A DNA stretch of 64,000 nt, from contig OY730175.1 of NCBI GenBank assembly GCA_963422465.1, positions 2,232,001 to 2,296,000 on the forward strand. The letters run 5' to 3'. A model generated the notes under the pieces. That model was not told the origin of the DNA and did no database searches. It saw only the letters and a list, made by a program, of their open reading frames with translations. A program made the position numbers and the translations under genes. The number at the start of each line of letters is the position of its first letter. Positions within the stretch are counted from its first letter, which is position 1. Shown piece after piece: positions 56,043-64,000 of this stretch. Origin of the DNA: Lichina pygmaea (Eukaryota; Ascomycota; Lichinomycetes; Lichinales; Lichinaceae).

Positions 56043-56339
56043 CTACCCTCCTCTTCTTCATTTATTGTCCTGATGAATTCTTGAGTATGTCTGCAAAATC
56101 ACATACCTCTGCTTACTGAAAACAACTGGCAGCCCAGATCTGTGATCATAACTTTGTGTCACTTGCTCTGTGTGACTTCTGTGTTTTGAACCACAAGCCC
56201 TGTTTCCAAATATCTGACAACAACAATAAGTTGAAGTGCGCTGAATGCACTTGTCATGGGAAGTCCTGTGTGTCGCTTTCTTGGGAGTTGTTGAACATGA
56301 CCCAAGATAATGTTTGCGAGAATGTGGCCACTGAAGAGG
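56043..56339 (-). mobile_element. Family A element A4, 3' internal stub
   Basis: Polypurine tract and antisense-frame region of a minus-strand Family A element, inserted in Family C integrase and cut at 56340 by the LTR of A5. Confidence 0.8.
56156..56339 (+). pseudogene. Antisense Zn2Cys6-type frame of A4 (truncated)
   Basis: Shows the full cysteine set CDFCVLNHKPC then KCAECTCHGKSC with spacing C-x2-C-x6-C-x11-C-x2-C-x6-C. The coiled-coil part is cut off by the next insertion. The last 50 bp resemble the A5 variant more than Family A proper. Confidence 0.6.
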
Positions 56340-57021
56340 TGTTGTCGTCTGTACTGTACTGTCCTATCCGAGTATAGAATTAGGGCGAGAGGTGGAAGGC
56401 AGGTTGGTTCTCGCAGGAGAGGAGTGTCAAGGAGTGCGAAGGGGTTTGGTGGAACATGGTGGTGGTGACACCTGATCAATGGCTTCATACAAAAGGATTG
56501 TATTGAAGTAGATCTAGTTGTCTGGATCACAACATGAGTTGAAGATGATTGTTCCATAAGGGAACTATCGCCAGACTATATAGTGCTCAGTTCGTGAGCA
56601 CAGTGAGCTCTGCTCACTTTGCTCACTCAGTGAGATCAGTGAGCTCTGCTCACTTTGCTCACAGTTCATGCACGCTGCGGCGAGCTGGGTGAGCTCTGCT
56701 CACTTTGCTCACTTGTTCATGCACGCTGCAGTGAGCTGGGTGAGCTCTGTTCACTTTGCTCACTTGTTCATGCACACTGCAGCAAGCTGGGTGAGCTCTG
56801 CTCACTTTGCTCACTTTTCACACACACTGTAGTGAGCTGGGTGAGCTCTGCTCACTTTGCTCACTTGTTCGTGCATATGCATGCTGCGGTGAGCACCCCC
56901 TGGTTTGTCTCACCAGTCACATGACTGGTTCCCGTGTCATGCTGCCTGGTACTTCTGTCCAGTATCCTGTCTGCTGCTTTCTGTGAGTATATAAAGACTG
57001 TGTTCCTCCTGGGTCATAACA
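56340..57021 (-). repeat. Variant Family A LTR (A5) with a different iteron set
   Basis: 682 bp. The part next to the left end (56340-56585, sense U5/R side) matches Family A closely. From 56586 the TCAAGAC iterons are replaced by GTGAGC/GCTCAC iterons. The right end (TATATAAAG, then CATAACA) differs again but keeps the antisense TATA at a similar distance (33 bp) from the edge. Confidence 0.8.
56604..56900. repeat. Variant U3 iteron array, about 51-bp units
   Basis: Dyads start at 56680, 56731, 56782, 56832 and 56889. A full dyad is GTGAGC (or GCGAGC), a 12-bp spacer (TGGGTGAGCTCT), then GCTCAC: 24 bp in total, the same overall length as the TCAAGAC dyad of Family A. The connecting skeleton TTCATGCACGCTGC matches the Family A skeleton TTCATGCATCCTGC. 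Confidence 0.8.
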
Positions 57022-57136
57022 CTATCCTTCTCTCCATCTTTCATCATCTTGATGAAATCTGGTCATACCTCCAAAGTCATGTGCGACTGTTAGCTGAACT
57101 CAGCTTACTGCTCTAATCTGCGATCAGAGTTTTGTT

Positions 57137-57379
57137 TTGCGTACACCCTGCAATTTTTGTGTTCTCTGTGGTTATCTGTACTTCCAGATGTCAGGAGAAG
57201 ATGATAAGTTGAAATGTGCTGTGTGCACTCAGCACGGAAGATCTTGTGTCTCTGTGTCCTGGGAATCTCTGAACATGTCCCAGGACAACCTTCGTGAGGA
57301 TGTGGCCACTGACAAGGCAACACGCAATGCACTCTTTGAACAACTTGCCACAGTGCAGGCTCATCTGTCTTGGAAGTGA
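57137..57379 (+). pseudogene. Antisense zinc-cluster/coiled-coil frame of A5 (diverged)
   Basis: Diverged relative of the Family A frame: CNFCVL, then KCAVCTQHGRSC, then an Asp/Glu-rich stretch with LFEQLATVQAHLS. It sits opposite pol directly after the LTR, as in Family A. Its divergence parallels the change of LTR iterons. Confidence 0.5.
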
Positions 57380-57671
57380 AAGGTGTTAGAGGGCACCGAG
57401 GTCTGTGCGAGGCAGAAGCTTCAGTGCTTGGTGAAAGAGATAGAGTTGGATGGCGAGAATTTGACTTGATCAGTTATTGACATGTTCCTCCTGCAGGCTA
57501 AGCTGTTCAGTCCTGCTGCTGCCAAAACTGTCACAGAAGAAGCTGGCAGTTCACGAGGTTCTTGAGTGGTTCCCAGGTATTTTCCAAGTCTGGCTATCCT
57601 TTCCACTTGACAAGGTATTGCTGACTTTTCCTAGCCAGGATCTGTTCAACTTCAAACTCTTGTTCTTCTTC

Positions 57672-57682
57672 AGGTTGATAAT
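57672..57682. repeat. 11-bp target-site duplication, left of Tad-c
   Basis: AGGTTGATAAT, repeated at 58482-58492. In intact Family A copies the chromodomain-coding sequence has the corresponding site once. Confidence 0.85.
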
Positions 57683-58481
57683 TTTTTATTTTATTTTTTT
57701 TTTTTATTTGATTCTTACACTGTTTGTAGCTTTACAGCCATGCAGATCTTCCAGCTAATAGTGAACTTCTTCAGAAAACCTTTAAAGGAATAAAAACTGA
57801 AGACAGGGAGGTGACTAGAAAGTGTAGCAAAAGGAAATCTTGTAGTGTCTGGTAGGAAAAGCTTCTAGATGTTGGAGTGTGAATAGTGAAGTTTGAAAGC
57901 CAGATTAAATTGGTTTAGTCTTTTCAAAGACATAAACCAGTACAGAAACTTCTGTAGAAGCTCTGGGTTTGAAATAATAGTAGTGAAATCTTGGGGGTTA
58001 AAGAGAGCATGTTGTCTTTGACTTGAGTAGAGAGAGCATGAAGAGGTGATATGCTTTACTGTCTCTTCTGCTTGACCACACATGCATAGGGGGGTAGGAA
58101 AGTCAGGGACTCCAGCTCTGAAAAGAAAACTTGCTAGACCAATTCTCCCAGTTCTGGTTTGCAGTAGTAGACTTGCCTCAGCTTTCTGTAGCTCTTTGTA
58201 GAGCTTTAGGTTGTTGTAGTGAGGTTTTTGGCAAAACACCTGCCATCCAGCATAGCCTTTTCTTTTCTTCTCCTCCCATTGGTTTTCCCACTCTTTAGTA
58301 AAGAGTATTTGTAGTTCTTTCTTTGAACTAGCCTGGTTAGTAGTTATTTGACTTAACCAAGTGAACTTCCAATTAGGAGAGATAGTTGAGGATTTCTTTA
58401 AAGGTTTCCTCAGTGAAGAAGCATAGGAAGAAATAGTAGCAAAGGTACTGTCAAGAAAGTCTTTCAGAGAGGAGGTTTGGG
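57683..58481 (-). mobile_element. 5'-truncated Tad-like LINE insertion (Tad-c)
   Basis: 799 bp, minus strand, with an A-rich (T-rich as shown) tail at 57683-57709 and flanked by an 11-bp duplication, the normal product of target-primed reverse transcription. It encodes the ORF2 end: RIGLASFLFRAGVPDF, CMCGQAEETVKHITSSC (CCHC) and WFMSLKRLNQFNLAFKL (57865-58239). Same family as Tad-b. Confidence 0.85.
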
Positions 58482-58492
58482 AGGTTGATAAT
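58482..58492. repeat. 11-bp target-site duplication, right of Tad-c
   Basis: AGGTTGATAAT, matching 57672-57682. Confidence 0.85.
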
Positions 58493-58849
58493 AGAATGTT
58501 TCCTGCAAGGGTGTGCTCTGGTCGGCTGGTTCAATCATCAATATATGAAAGTTTGGATGGACTCTGGCATCCCTTGGTAGTTGTATCTTGATGTTGACTA
58601 GTCCTGTTTTTTCTTTGACTGAAAATAGTCTGACCTTGATGTTGTCAAGTTTCTTTGTTTTTGGTTTCTTTGTTTTCCAATTTCTTGTGAGGAGGTAGAC
58701 TTTATCCCCCTTCTTTAGCTGAGGTGCTATTTTCAATTTCTTGTCTATTTGATGTTGTATTCTTTCTGAGGTCTCTTGAAGGTAGTGCCTCATCATCATG
58801 TGTGTTTGTCGTAGGAGCTTGTCATGTTGGAGTGCTTTCTCCGTGTTTG

Positions 58850-59272
58850 TGTTAAAGGCCGGGCTGGGTTCACACAGAAACCGGTACAGTCTGTTGCTTC
58901 GTGGGCGGATTCTTAGACAGGGACTCGGTAGAGGAATAGACAGGTGGGGTAACTCTCCTGTGCTATTGTCTCCGTACGATGGGTTTGTATTGTGTTCAGC
59001 CTGGAGAGCTAATCCCTCCGGGCTTTTTGGGGGTCTTTATACAGATGCCCCAAGGGGGGGGTCTTCTCAAGGGGTATCATCCTTTTGCGTGGACGAGCTC
59101 CTCGCTTAGCTCCTGCTTGTCCACCGGACAAGCTCCTTGCTTAGCTCCTGCTTGTCCACCGGACAAGCTCCTCGCTTAGCTCCTGCTTGTCCACCAGATC
59201 AGTCGGATGTTGTTCTGCATGACTAACACCTCTCCCTCGCTTACCTGGGCTGTTCTGGCCTAGGCCTTAACA
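58850..59272 (-). repeat. Family B 3' LTR
   Basis: 423 bp. In sense it starts TGTTAAGGCCTAGG and ends GGCCTTTAACA. It has a sense TATA (TATAAAG near 59036) and a 3 x 35-bp iteron array. Confidence 0.9.
59091..59195. repeat. Family B U3 iterons, 3 x 35 bp
   Basis: Three exact-length units at 59091, 59126 and 59161. At each unit junction lies the dyad CTTGTCC-ACC-GGACAAG (59116-59132 and 59151-59167), 7 + 3 + 7 bp. The sequence is unrelated to the Family A iterons but the arrangement (tandem dyads in U3) is the same. Confidence 0.88.
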
Positions 59273-59357
59273 CTATCCCCTCCCTCCAAGGGTTCTGTCC
59301 CCAGATCCTTTTTGTTCCTGCTCCTCTTTTGCCATGAACCAAAGCCAGACAACTTGA

Positions 59358-59906
59358 ACTTGTTGTCACAGTTTTCTCTCTTGTCGTGTTGGCAAAATAG
59401 GCAAGGAATCAAAAATCGCATGCGGTGCTTGTCGTCGTGACCACGCCAAGTGTGTTGTGAGCTCCGCATCGTCTTTTTGTTGTCGGTGCATCGAGAAGGG
59501 TTGTCGCTGTGACCTTCATCTCTCGGAGTCAGAATGGAAGAAGATGGAACTTGAGCGTGAGCAGCTCAAGGCTCAGCTGCGGGAGACTGATGACCAACTG
59601 TCAAAGCTGCTTCCCCAGCAGATCCACCTCCGCCAGCAGCTGGGTCGTCTCTCACAGAAGGAGGCTGATGCTATCTGTCATGAGCTGTCGGCCATCAAGG
59701 ATCAAGAGTCCCTTGATGCTCAGGAACAAGAGGCCCTCCGTGTTATCCGCGAACGGGAGGTCTGTCAGGCTGCTGCTCCGCCGTCCTTCGAGGATGTCTT
59801 CTCTTCAGAGGCTTTGGCTTCTCTCAAGCTGTTGTCTCTGTCAGACCTGGTTGTTGTGGATTTGCTCGGTGGTAATCCACCAGTTTCTGGTTCATCGCAG
59901 AGCTGA
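59358..59906 (+). CDS. Antisense Zn2Cys6 + coiled-coil frame of Family B
   Basis: Open on the strand opposite to pol, between the 3' LTR and the chromodomain. It carries CGACRRDHAKC and then CCRCIEKGCRC, giving C-x2-C-x6-C-x8-C-x2-C-x6-C (codons 59421 to about 59508), the Gal4-type binuclear cluster, with basic residues in the first loop as in DNA-binding members. It is followed by a long charged heptad-rich region (EWKKMELEREQLKAQL, then LRQQLGRLSQKEADAI) and a tail ending VSGSSQS. It overlaps the chromodomain end of pol by about 83 bp. No unambiguous start was found. It is not the family's gag, pol or env. Proposed role: a DNA-binding dimeric regulator (inference). Confidence 0.65.
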   Translation, partial: TCCHSFLSCRVGKIGKESKIACGACRRDHAKCVVSSASSFCCRCIEKGCRCDLHLSESEWKKMELEREQLKAQLRETDDQLSKLLPQQIHLRQQLGRLSQKEADAICHELSAIKDQESLDAQEQEALRVIREREVCQAAAPPSFEDVFSSEALASLKLLSLSDLVVVDLLGGNPPVSGSSQS

Positions 59907-60090
59907 AGTTCTCGGTTGGTTCCCACAAATTCTCCTCTTTGTCAAATCCTAACCACTTCACCAGGTACTCAGTTTTCTGTCTATTTCTTCGACTATCCAG
60001 GATTCTTTCAACATTGTACTCTTCTTCGTCGTCCTCGAAGTTCCATTCTGTTTCGATCTCCGCGTCGCTGGGTGCTGGTTCGAGCAGCAA
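59824..60090 (-). pseudogene. Family B chromodomain (integrase C-terminus)
   Basis: EEYNVERILDSRRNRQKTEYLVKWLGFDKEENLWEP-type chromodomain with the aromatic cage-like Y/W/W positions, at the 3' end of pol. Confidence 0.85.
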
Positions 60091-60402
60091 GACGTGGAAT
60101 ACTCAGTGTATCCTTGCTTTTTGTGGCAGTCTCAGTTGATAGTTGACCTTCCCAGTGCGCTTCTTGATTTCGAATAGTCTGATTCGTACATGATCCAGCT
60201 TTTTGCTTGGTCGCTTCAAGCGCAGGTTTTTTGTTGATAGGTAGACCTTATCCCCCCTTTCCAGGGTTGGTCCCTTCAACCTTTTGTCGTGTAATCAGTG
60301 GGTGGTAGTGTTCTGGGCACAGTCGATCATTGTTTTCATCATCTTGTGCATAGCAGCAAGTTTGCTAACATCAACAACGTTGCCTTCTGCTGTTGCCTGC
60401 CA

Positions 60403-61212
60403 TCAGGGGTTTCTTCCGTAGTTCGCAAAGAACAGTGTTGTCCCTGTCACGCTATGTTGCTGGTTGTTGTACACAAACTGGGCTATTGGTAGCAGTTCCA
60501 CCCAGTTGTCCTGCTGGTGGTTGATGTAGTGTTGTAGATACTGCTCCATTGTCTGGTTTGTCCACTCAGTTTGTCTGTCGGTTTGTGGGTGGTAGGCTGT
60601 CGACATCCTTGTATCAATGCCAAGTTGCCTTGTCCACGTGTTTCAAAATTTCAAGGTGAAGAGTTTGTCTTGATCTGAGATGATTGTCTTTGGTAGCCCT
60701 CGGTGGCTTACCAGCTCTCTGAGTAGAACACTCGCAAGTTTGTTCGCGGTTCCTGACTCTTTCCACAGGACCAGGTGGGCGTATTTGGTGAGTTTGTCAA
60801 CAACCACCAAAATACTATCATATACCACCTTTGTTGCTGGGTCTGTTGACTTTGGCAACTTGACCACAAAATCCATCGTGATAGTTTCCCATGGTGCCTC
60901 GGGTAGGTCTATCTGCTGTGCCTGCCCGTAGGGCTTATGCCTTGATGGTTTGTTCTTCGCACACTGTTCGCAGTTGCGGATGAACTCTGTCACCTTGCGC
61001 TTCATTCTGTCGAAGTGGTAGTTCCTTTGGATTTTCTCCAAGGTTTTATCTTGTCCGGGGTGTCCATGCAAAGGCCCGTCATGGTGCCTCCAGATCACCT
61101 CCTCTTGTGCTCTTTCTGGCACACTTTCCTTTTTGTTTGCTGTCTTATGGCCAAGGGTAAGGAGTGGACCCTTTGTTTCTGTTGTTGCCAGTTGGGGTTG
61201 GGCATAGACCAA
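60403..61212 (-). pseudogene. Family B integrase
   Basis: Zinc-binding region (HHDGPLHGHPGQDKT, then NCEQCAKNK), catalytic core (TMDFVVKLPKSTD, VVVDKLTKYAH) and the STAYHPQTDRQTEWTNQ segment. Part of the Family B pol fossil. Confidence 0.88.
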
Positions 61213-61299
61213 GGTTCATCCTTTTGTCGCTAGGATTGGGTGTTCCTCTGTTGTTTTCTCATCCATCAGGTCTGGTCGCCTGCTGAGGGCGTCCACTCG

Positions 61300-62340
61300 A
61301 GGATTTTCAGTGCCCTTCCGGTAGAGGATTTGGAAGTTGTATGATGCTAACAACTCTGCCCATCGAACTTGTTGTCAGTTTAGCTTCTTCGTTGTTGTGA
61401 AGTAAGCTAAGTTTTTGTGGTCTGAGTACACGTCTATCGTGTATTTTGCCCCCTCCAAGTAAGGCCTCCATTCTTGGAATACGTCGACAATTGCTAGCAA
61501 CTCTTTGTCGTGGATGTTGTATCTCAGTTCTGGGCCAGAGAACTTTCTTGATCAGTACGCGACAGGGTGTAAGCGGTTGTCAGCGTCTGGTTGACACAAG
61601 CAGGATCCCACTGCTTGGTCCGAGGCATCAGTCTCCAGAATGATCCTCTTCTCAGGATCAAATGATGCCAAAATGGGTGCGGAGGTGAATTTATCCTTCA
61701 ACTCCTGGAAGGCCGCTTGTTGGCTCTCTCCCCACCTGAAAGATTCATTCTTTCTGGTTAACTCTGTCAAGGCTGCTGCTGTTCTTGAGTAGTCCTTGAT
61801 GAATTGTCGGTAGAAGTTTGCAAACCCTAGGAAGGATTGTACTTCTTTGAGGTTTTTGGGTGTTGGCCAGTCTCGTACTGCTGCCGTCTTTGTGTCGTCC
61901 ATTCAGATTCCTTCTGTTGTCAGGATCAACCCCAAATATTCCACTTCCTTTGTGTGGAAAACACTTTTATCCAGGCGTAACCTCATCCCTGCTCTCTGGA
62001 GTGCATGTAGGATCTTCTTGACATGCTGTTTGTGCTCCTCCAAGATTCCATTGGTGTATACCAAGATGTCGTTGATATAAGCGGTGACAAATATATCCAG
62101 GTATTGTCAGAGGACAGTGTTAATAAGTGATTGGAATGTCGCCGGTGCATTTGTAAGGCCGAATGGCATCATGGTATACTTGTAGTGCCTGTACCTTGTA
62201 CGAAAGGCTGTCTTCCATTCTTCACCGTCTTTCATCCTAACCAGGTTGAAAGCGCCTCAAATGTCAAACTTGGTAAACTATTTGGCTCCTTGGATCTGGT
62301 CTTGGATTTCTGATATCAATGGCAGCGGGTAACAGTTTTT
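61300..62340 (-). pseudogene. Family B RT (C-terminal part) and RNase H
   Basis: Segment VQSFLGFANFYRQFI after the RT core and the RNase H start ILETDASDQAVGSCLCQ (61552-61902). Further RT sequence continues to 62340. Lightly broken. Confidence 0.82.
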
Positions 62341-63870
62341 TACTGTAATCGCATTTAGCTGCCGATAATCAACACACAGTCGAAGTTTGCTGTCTTTCTT
62401 TGGCACAAACAATATCAGGTATCCAGCCGGTGATGTTGAAGGTCTTATGAACTCTTTTGCTAGGTTCTTGTCCAGGTAGTCTCTCAGGGCCTCAAGCTCT
62501 TTTGCTGACAGAGTGTAGATAGGGCTGTGTGTGGGTTTTTTTCTGTCTTCCAGCGGAATCTTGTGGTCCCACTCCTGATGTTCCGGTAGTGTCATGATCG
62601 CTGTTTCTTCGAACATCTCCTGGTATTCTTTATACTCACTTGGCAGCTGCGGTGCCTGAGTCTTGCCCACGGTGTCTTGCGTAGTGCAAAGTTGTTGTGT
62701 TCGGGGCTTCATCCAGGCCACACAGGCCTCCCCGCGCTGGTGGTATTTCTTCCACTGTGTCAGTGAGATTTCTTTAATCATCACCCCTGGTTCTGACATG
62801 ACCAGTGTCTCGTCCGGAAAGACTAGTTGCCTTCTTTTCCAGTCAATCCTTGGGTTTTGTTTTTCCAACCACGGAAGTCCTAATATAACTTCATGTGGTA
62901 TCCGGACCAAGTTGAATTCTTCTGTTCTGATCGTCATGCTATGGACACTCAGTCTCAGGCTCTTGGTCTCCTTCGTCACTTGTCCCTTGTCTTTGGAGAG
63001 TGGTGTTCTGTCCACTACCGTCAACTGGTAGAGGTCTCTCTTGCCTTGGACTGGAACCTTGTTTCTTCTGGCAAAGCTTTCTGACATGAAGTTGCCAGTC
63101 ACACCAGAGTCAATCATGGCCTTAGCCAACCACCCATTGACTCTGATCTTGATGTGAAAATGCGGGCTGCAGGCTGTTGCGTCAAGACTCAGCTTGACTC
63201 CTTCCTCCCGGGGTGTTGTCTTGCCTCGCTTCTCAAGCTCTCTCTCGAACTGTCGGTCATCGATGCGAGCCGCAGTCTCAATCATTTCGTAGAGCTCGGT
63301 TGGTCGGTCTCCTCGCGTGATGTCGTCATTGACTTGTTCCTTGAGGTCTTGGTAGAATAGTGCTGTTAGTGCACTGTCTCCCCACTGGGTCCTCACTGCT
63401 AGTTGTTGGAACTTCGCCGTGAATTCCGATGCTGATCCAGTTTGCCGCAGTGCTTGGAGCTTTCGTTCCACATCTCTTTCCTTGTCGAGGATCCCAAACA
63501 TCTTTCTCATAGCTGTCTTAAAAGTTTTCAAGCTTCCCATGACCTGTCGGGTATTGTCTTCTTGCTCCTTGGGGTCTGCCTGATTGTCTAGGTAATCTCT
63601 TAAGTAGATGTTGAACCAAGCGAAGACTGGTCCTTCCAGGTAGAAGGCTGCAAATAGCACCTTCTCCTGGTCTGTTGGGAACTGGGCTGTGTTGAACCCA
63701 TAGTAGAGCTCCAGTTGTGAGAAGAACAACTCCAGTCCTCCCCTGGATCCATCATACCTCTTCAGGGCACCTACCTTCAAGGGCTTCGGGGGTAGGTTAA
63801 CAATAGGTGCCGCCTGGACAGCCTGGACTTGGGCTGCCTGGGAAGGGGTAGGGCTTCGTGGATCCACCAT
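62278..63870 (-). CDS. Family B gag-protease-RT(N-terminal) reading frame
   Basis: 530-codon open frame beginning [16 protein letters not shown], 39 bp inside the 5' LTR. Gag-like capsid region ([26 protein letters not shown]), then directly a protease ([25 protein letters not shown]) and the RT N-terminus ([26 protein letters not shown]). No CCHC zinc knuckle lies between gag and protease, unlike Family A. Gag and pol are in one frame, as in the Tf1/sushi type of chromovirus. Confidence 0.85.
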   Translation of the reverse strand: MVDPRSPTPSQAAQVQAVQAAPIVNLPPKPLKVGALKRYDGSRGGLELFFSQLELYYGFNTAQFPTDQEKVLFAAFYLEGPVFAWFNIYLRDYLDNQADPKEQEDNTRQVMGSLKTFKTAMRKMFGILDKERDVERKLQALRQTGSASEFTAKFQQLAVRTQWGDSALTALFYQDLKEQVNDDITRGDRPTELYEMIETAARIDDRQFERELEKRGKTTPREEGVKLSLDATACSPHFHIKIRVNGWLAKAMIDSGVTGNFMSESFARRNKVPVQGKRDLYQLTVVDRTPLSKDKGQVTKETKSLRLSVHSMTIRTEEFNLVRIPHEVILGLPWLEKQNPRIDWKRRQLVFPDETLVMSEPGVMIKEISLTQWKKYHQRGEACVAWMKPRTQQLCTTQDTVGKTQAPQLPSEYKEYQEMFEETAIMTLPEHQEWDHKIPLEDRKKPTHSPIYTLSAKELEALRDYLDKNLAKEFIRPSTSPAGYLILFVPKKDSKLRLCVDYRQLNAITVKNCYPLPLISEIQDQIQGAK

Positions 63871-63908
63871 CGTATCAAGTTAGTGTCCTGTACGTTAGAG
63901 ACTGAAAC

Positions 63909-64000
63909 TGTTAAAGGCCAGGCTGGGTTCACACAGAAACCAGTACAGTCTGTTGCTTCGTGGGTGGATTCTTAGACAGGGACTTGGTAGAGGAATAGAC
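63909..64000 (-). repeat. Family B 5' LTR (partial, runs off the window)
   Basis: Matches the left 92 bp of 58850-59272 with only a few differences, which suggests a fairly recent insertion. Confidence 0.88.

Larger units (their letters stand above)
57022..58849 (-). mobile_element. Variant Family A element A5, 3' internal part, split by a LINE
   Basis: Polypurine tract, antisense frame, chromodomain and integrase C-terminal module (KKGDKVYLLTRNWK at 58680-58720). It is interrupted by Tad-c at 57683-58481 and by Family B at 58850. The remainder should lie beyond the right edge. A broken copy. Confidence 0.8.
58850..64000 (-). mobile_element. Family B chromovirus, nearly complete, 5' LTR cut by the window edge
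   Basis: 3' LTR 58850-59272, antisense frame, chromodomain (59824-60090), integrase (about 60400-61212), RNase H/RT (about 61300-62340), then a frame running from RT back to gag (62278-63870), and a 5' LTR start at 63909 repeating the LTR end (TGTTAAAGGCC in plus). It is inserted in A5 integrase. GTTTG precedes it at 58845-58849 and should recur after the 5' LTR. It looks much less decayed than Family A; gag to RT N-terminus is unbroken, with a handful of breaks in later pol. Confidence 0.9.

Noticed and set aside
63860-63910. tRNA primer-binding site or self-primer in Family B
   Set aside because: The sequence after the 5' LTR (GTTTCAGTCTC) shows no clear tRNA complement, and only a 5-6 base match to the predicted transcript start, too short to claim.

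Overview
The window looks like a chromosome segment of a filamentous ascomycete (Pezizomycotina, probably Sordariomycetes). Evidence: GC-rich genes with short GT..AG introns (43-187 bp) carrying CTRAC/CTAAY-type branch sites, fungal-type gene content (a Mit1-like remodeler, ISWI, AP-3 mu, mS35, a CCCH protein of the filamentous-fungal type), and fungal transposons (Tad-clade LINEs, chromodomain-bearing Ty3/gypsy elements).

Layout. (1) 1-23576 is a nest of Family A chromoviruses. Element A1 (minus, 4015-23576) carries A2 (plus, 8699-21799) in its gag, with target duplication GTGCA. A2 in turn carries A3 (minus, 8917-15459) inside its 5' LTR, with duplication TCTCA. A further element, A0 (1-4014), is joined to A1 through a shared LTR. 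The A0/A1 array sits in a Tad-like LINE (23577 to about 26700), which abuts a 5'-truncated HNH-domain host gene. (2) 27641-51597 is an island of ordinary host genes: a Mit1/CHD3-like remodeler, MRM1 rRNA methyltransferase, a CCCH zinc-finger protein, mitochondrial ribosomal protein mS35 (RSM24), ALG13, ISWI, a HAPSTR1/C16orf72-like protein, a small two-exon DMAC1-like membrane protein, and AP-3 mu (APM3). A MITE-like element and two tRNA-derived SINE-like units lie between genes. I worked out splice sites by hand. Every multi-exon model given as a CDS adds up to a whole number of codons. (3) 53433-64000 is a second nest, all in minus orientation: a Tad-like LINE holds Family C, which holds Family A element A4, which holds a variant element A5, which holds a 5'-truncated LINE (11-bp target duplication) and a Family B chromovirus that runs off the right edge.

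The most unusual content is in the chromoviruses. In Families A and B alike, the space between the chromodomain end of pol and the 3' LTR carries an antisense reading frame whose cysteines fit the Gal4-type Zn2Cys6 cluster exactly (C-x2-C-x6-C-x8/11-C-x2-C-x6-C), followed by a predicted coiled coil. The frame converges on pol and overlaps its 3' end. Family A LTRs also hold a conserved antisense TATA box about 35 bp from the LTR edge, placed to drive this frame. The LTRs carry tandem iterons built around inverted repeats. Between the two Family A LTR types the repeat skeleton is kept, but both half-sites of the dyad have changed together (TCAAGAC/GTCTTGA to GTGAGC/GCTCAC), and Family B has its own iterated dyad. 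The inference is that these elements carried their own antisense-encoded dimeric DNA-binding regulator acting on their LTRs.
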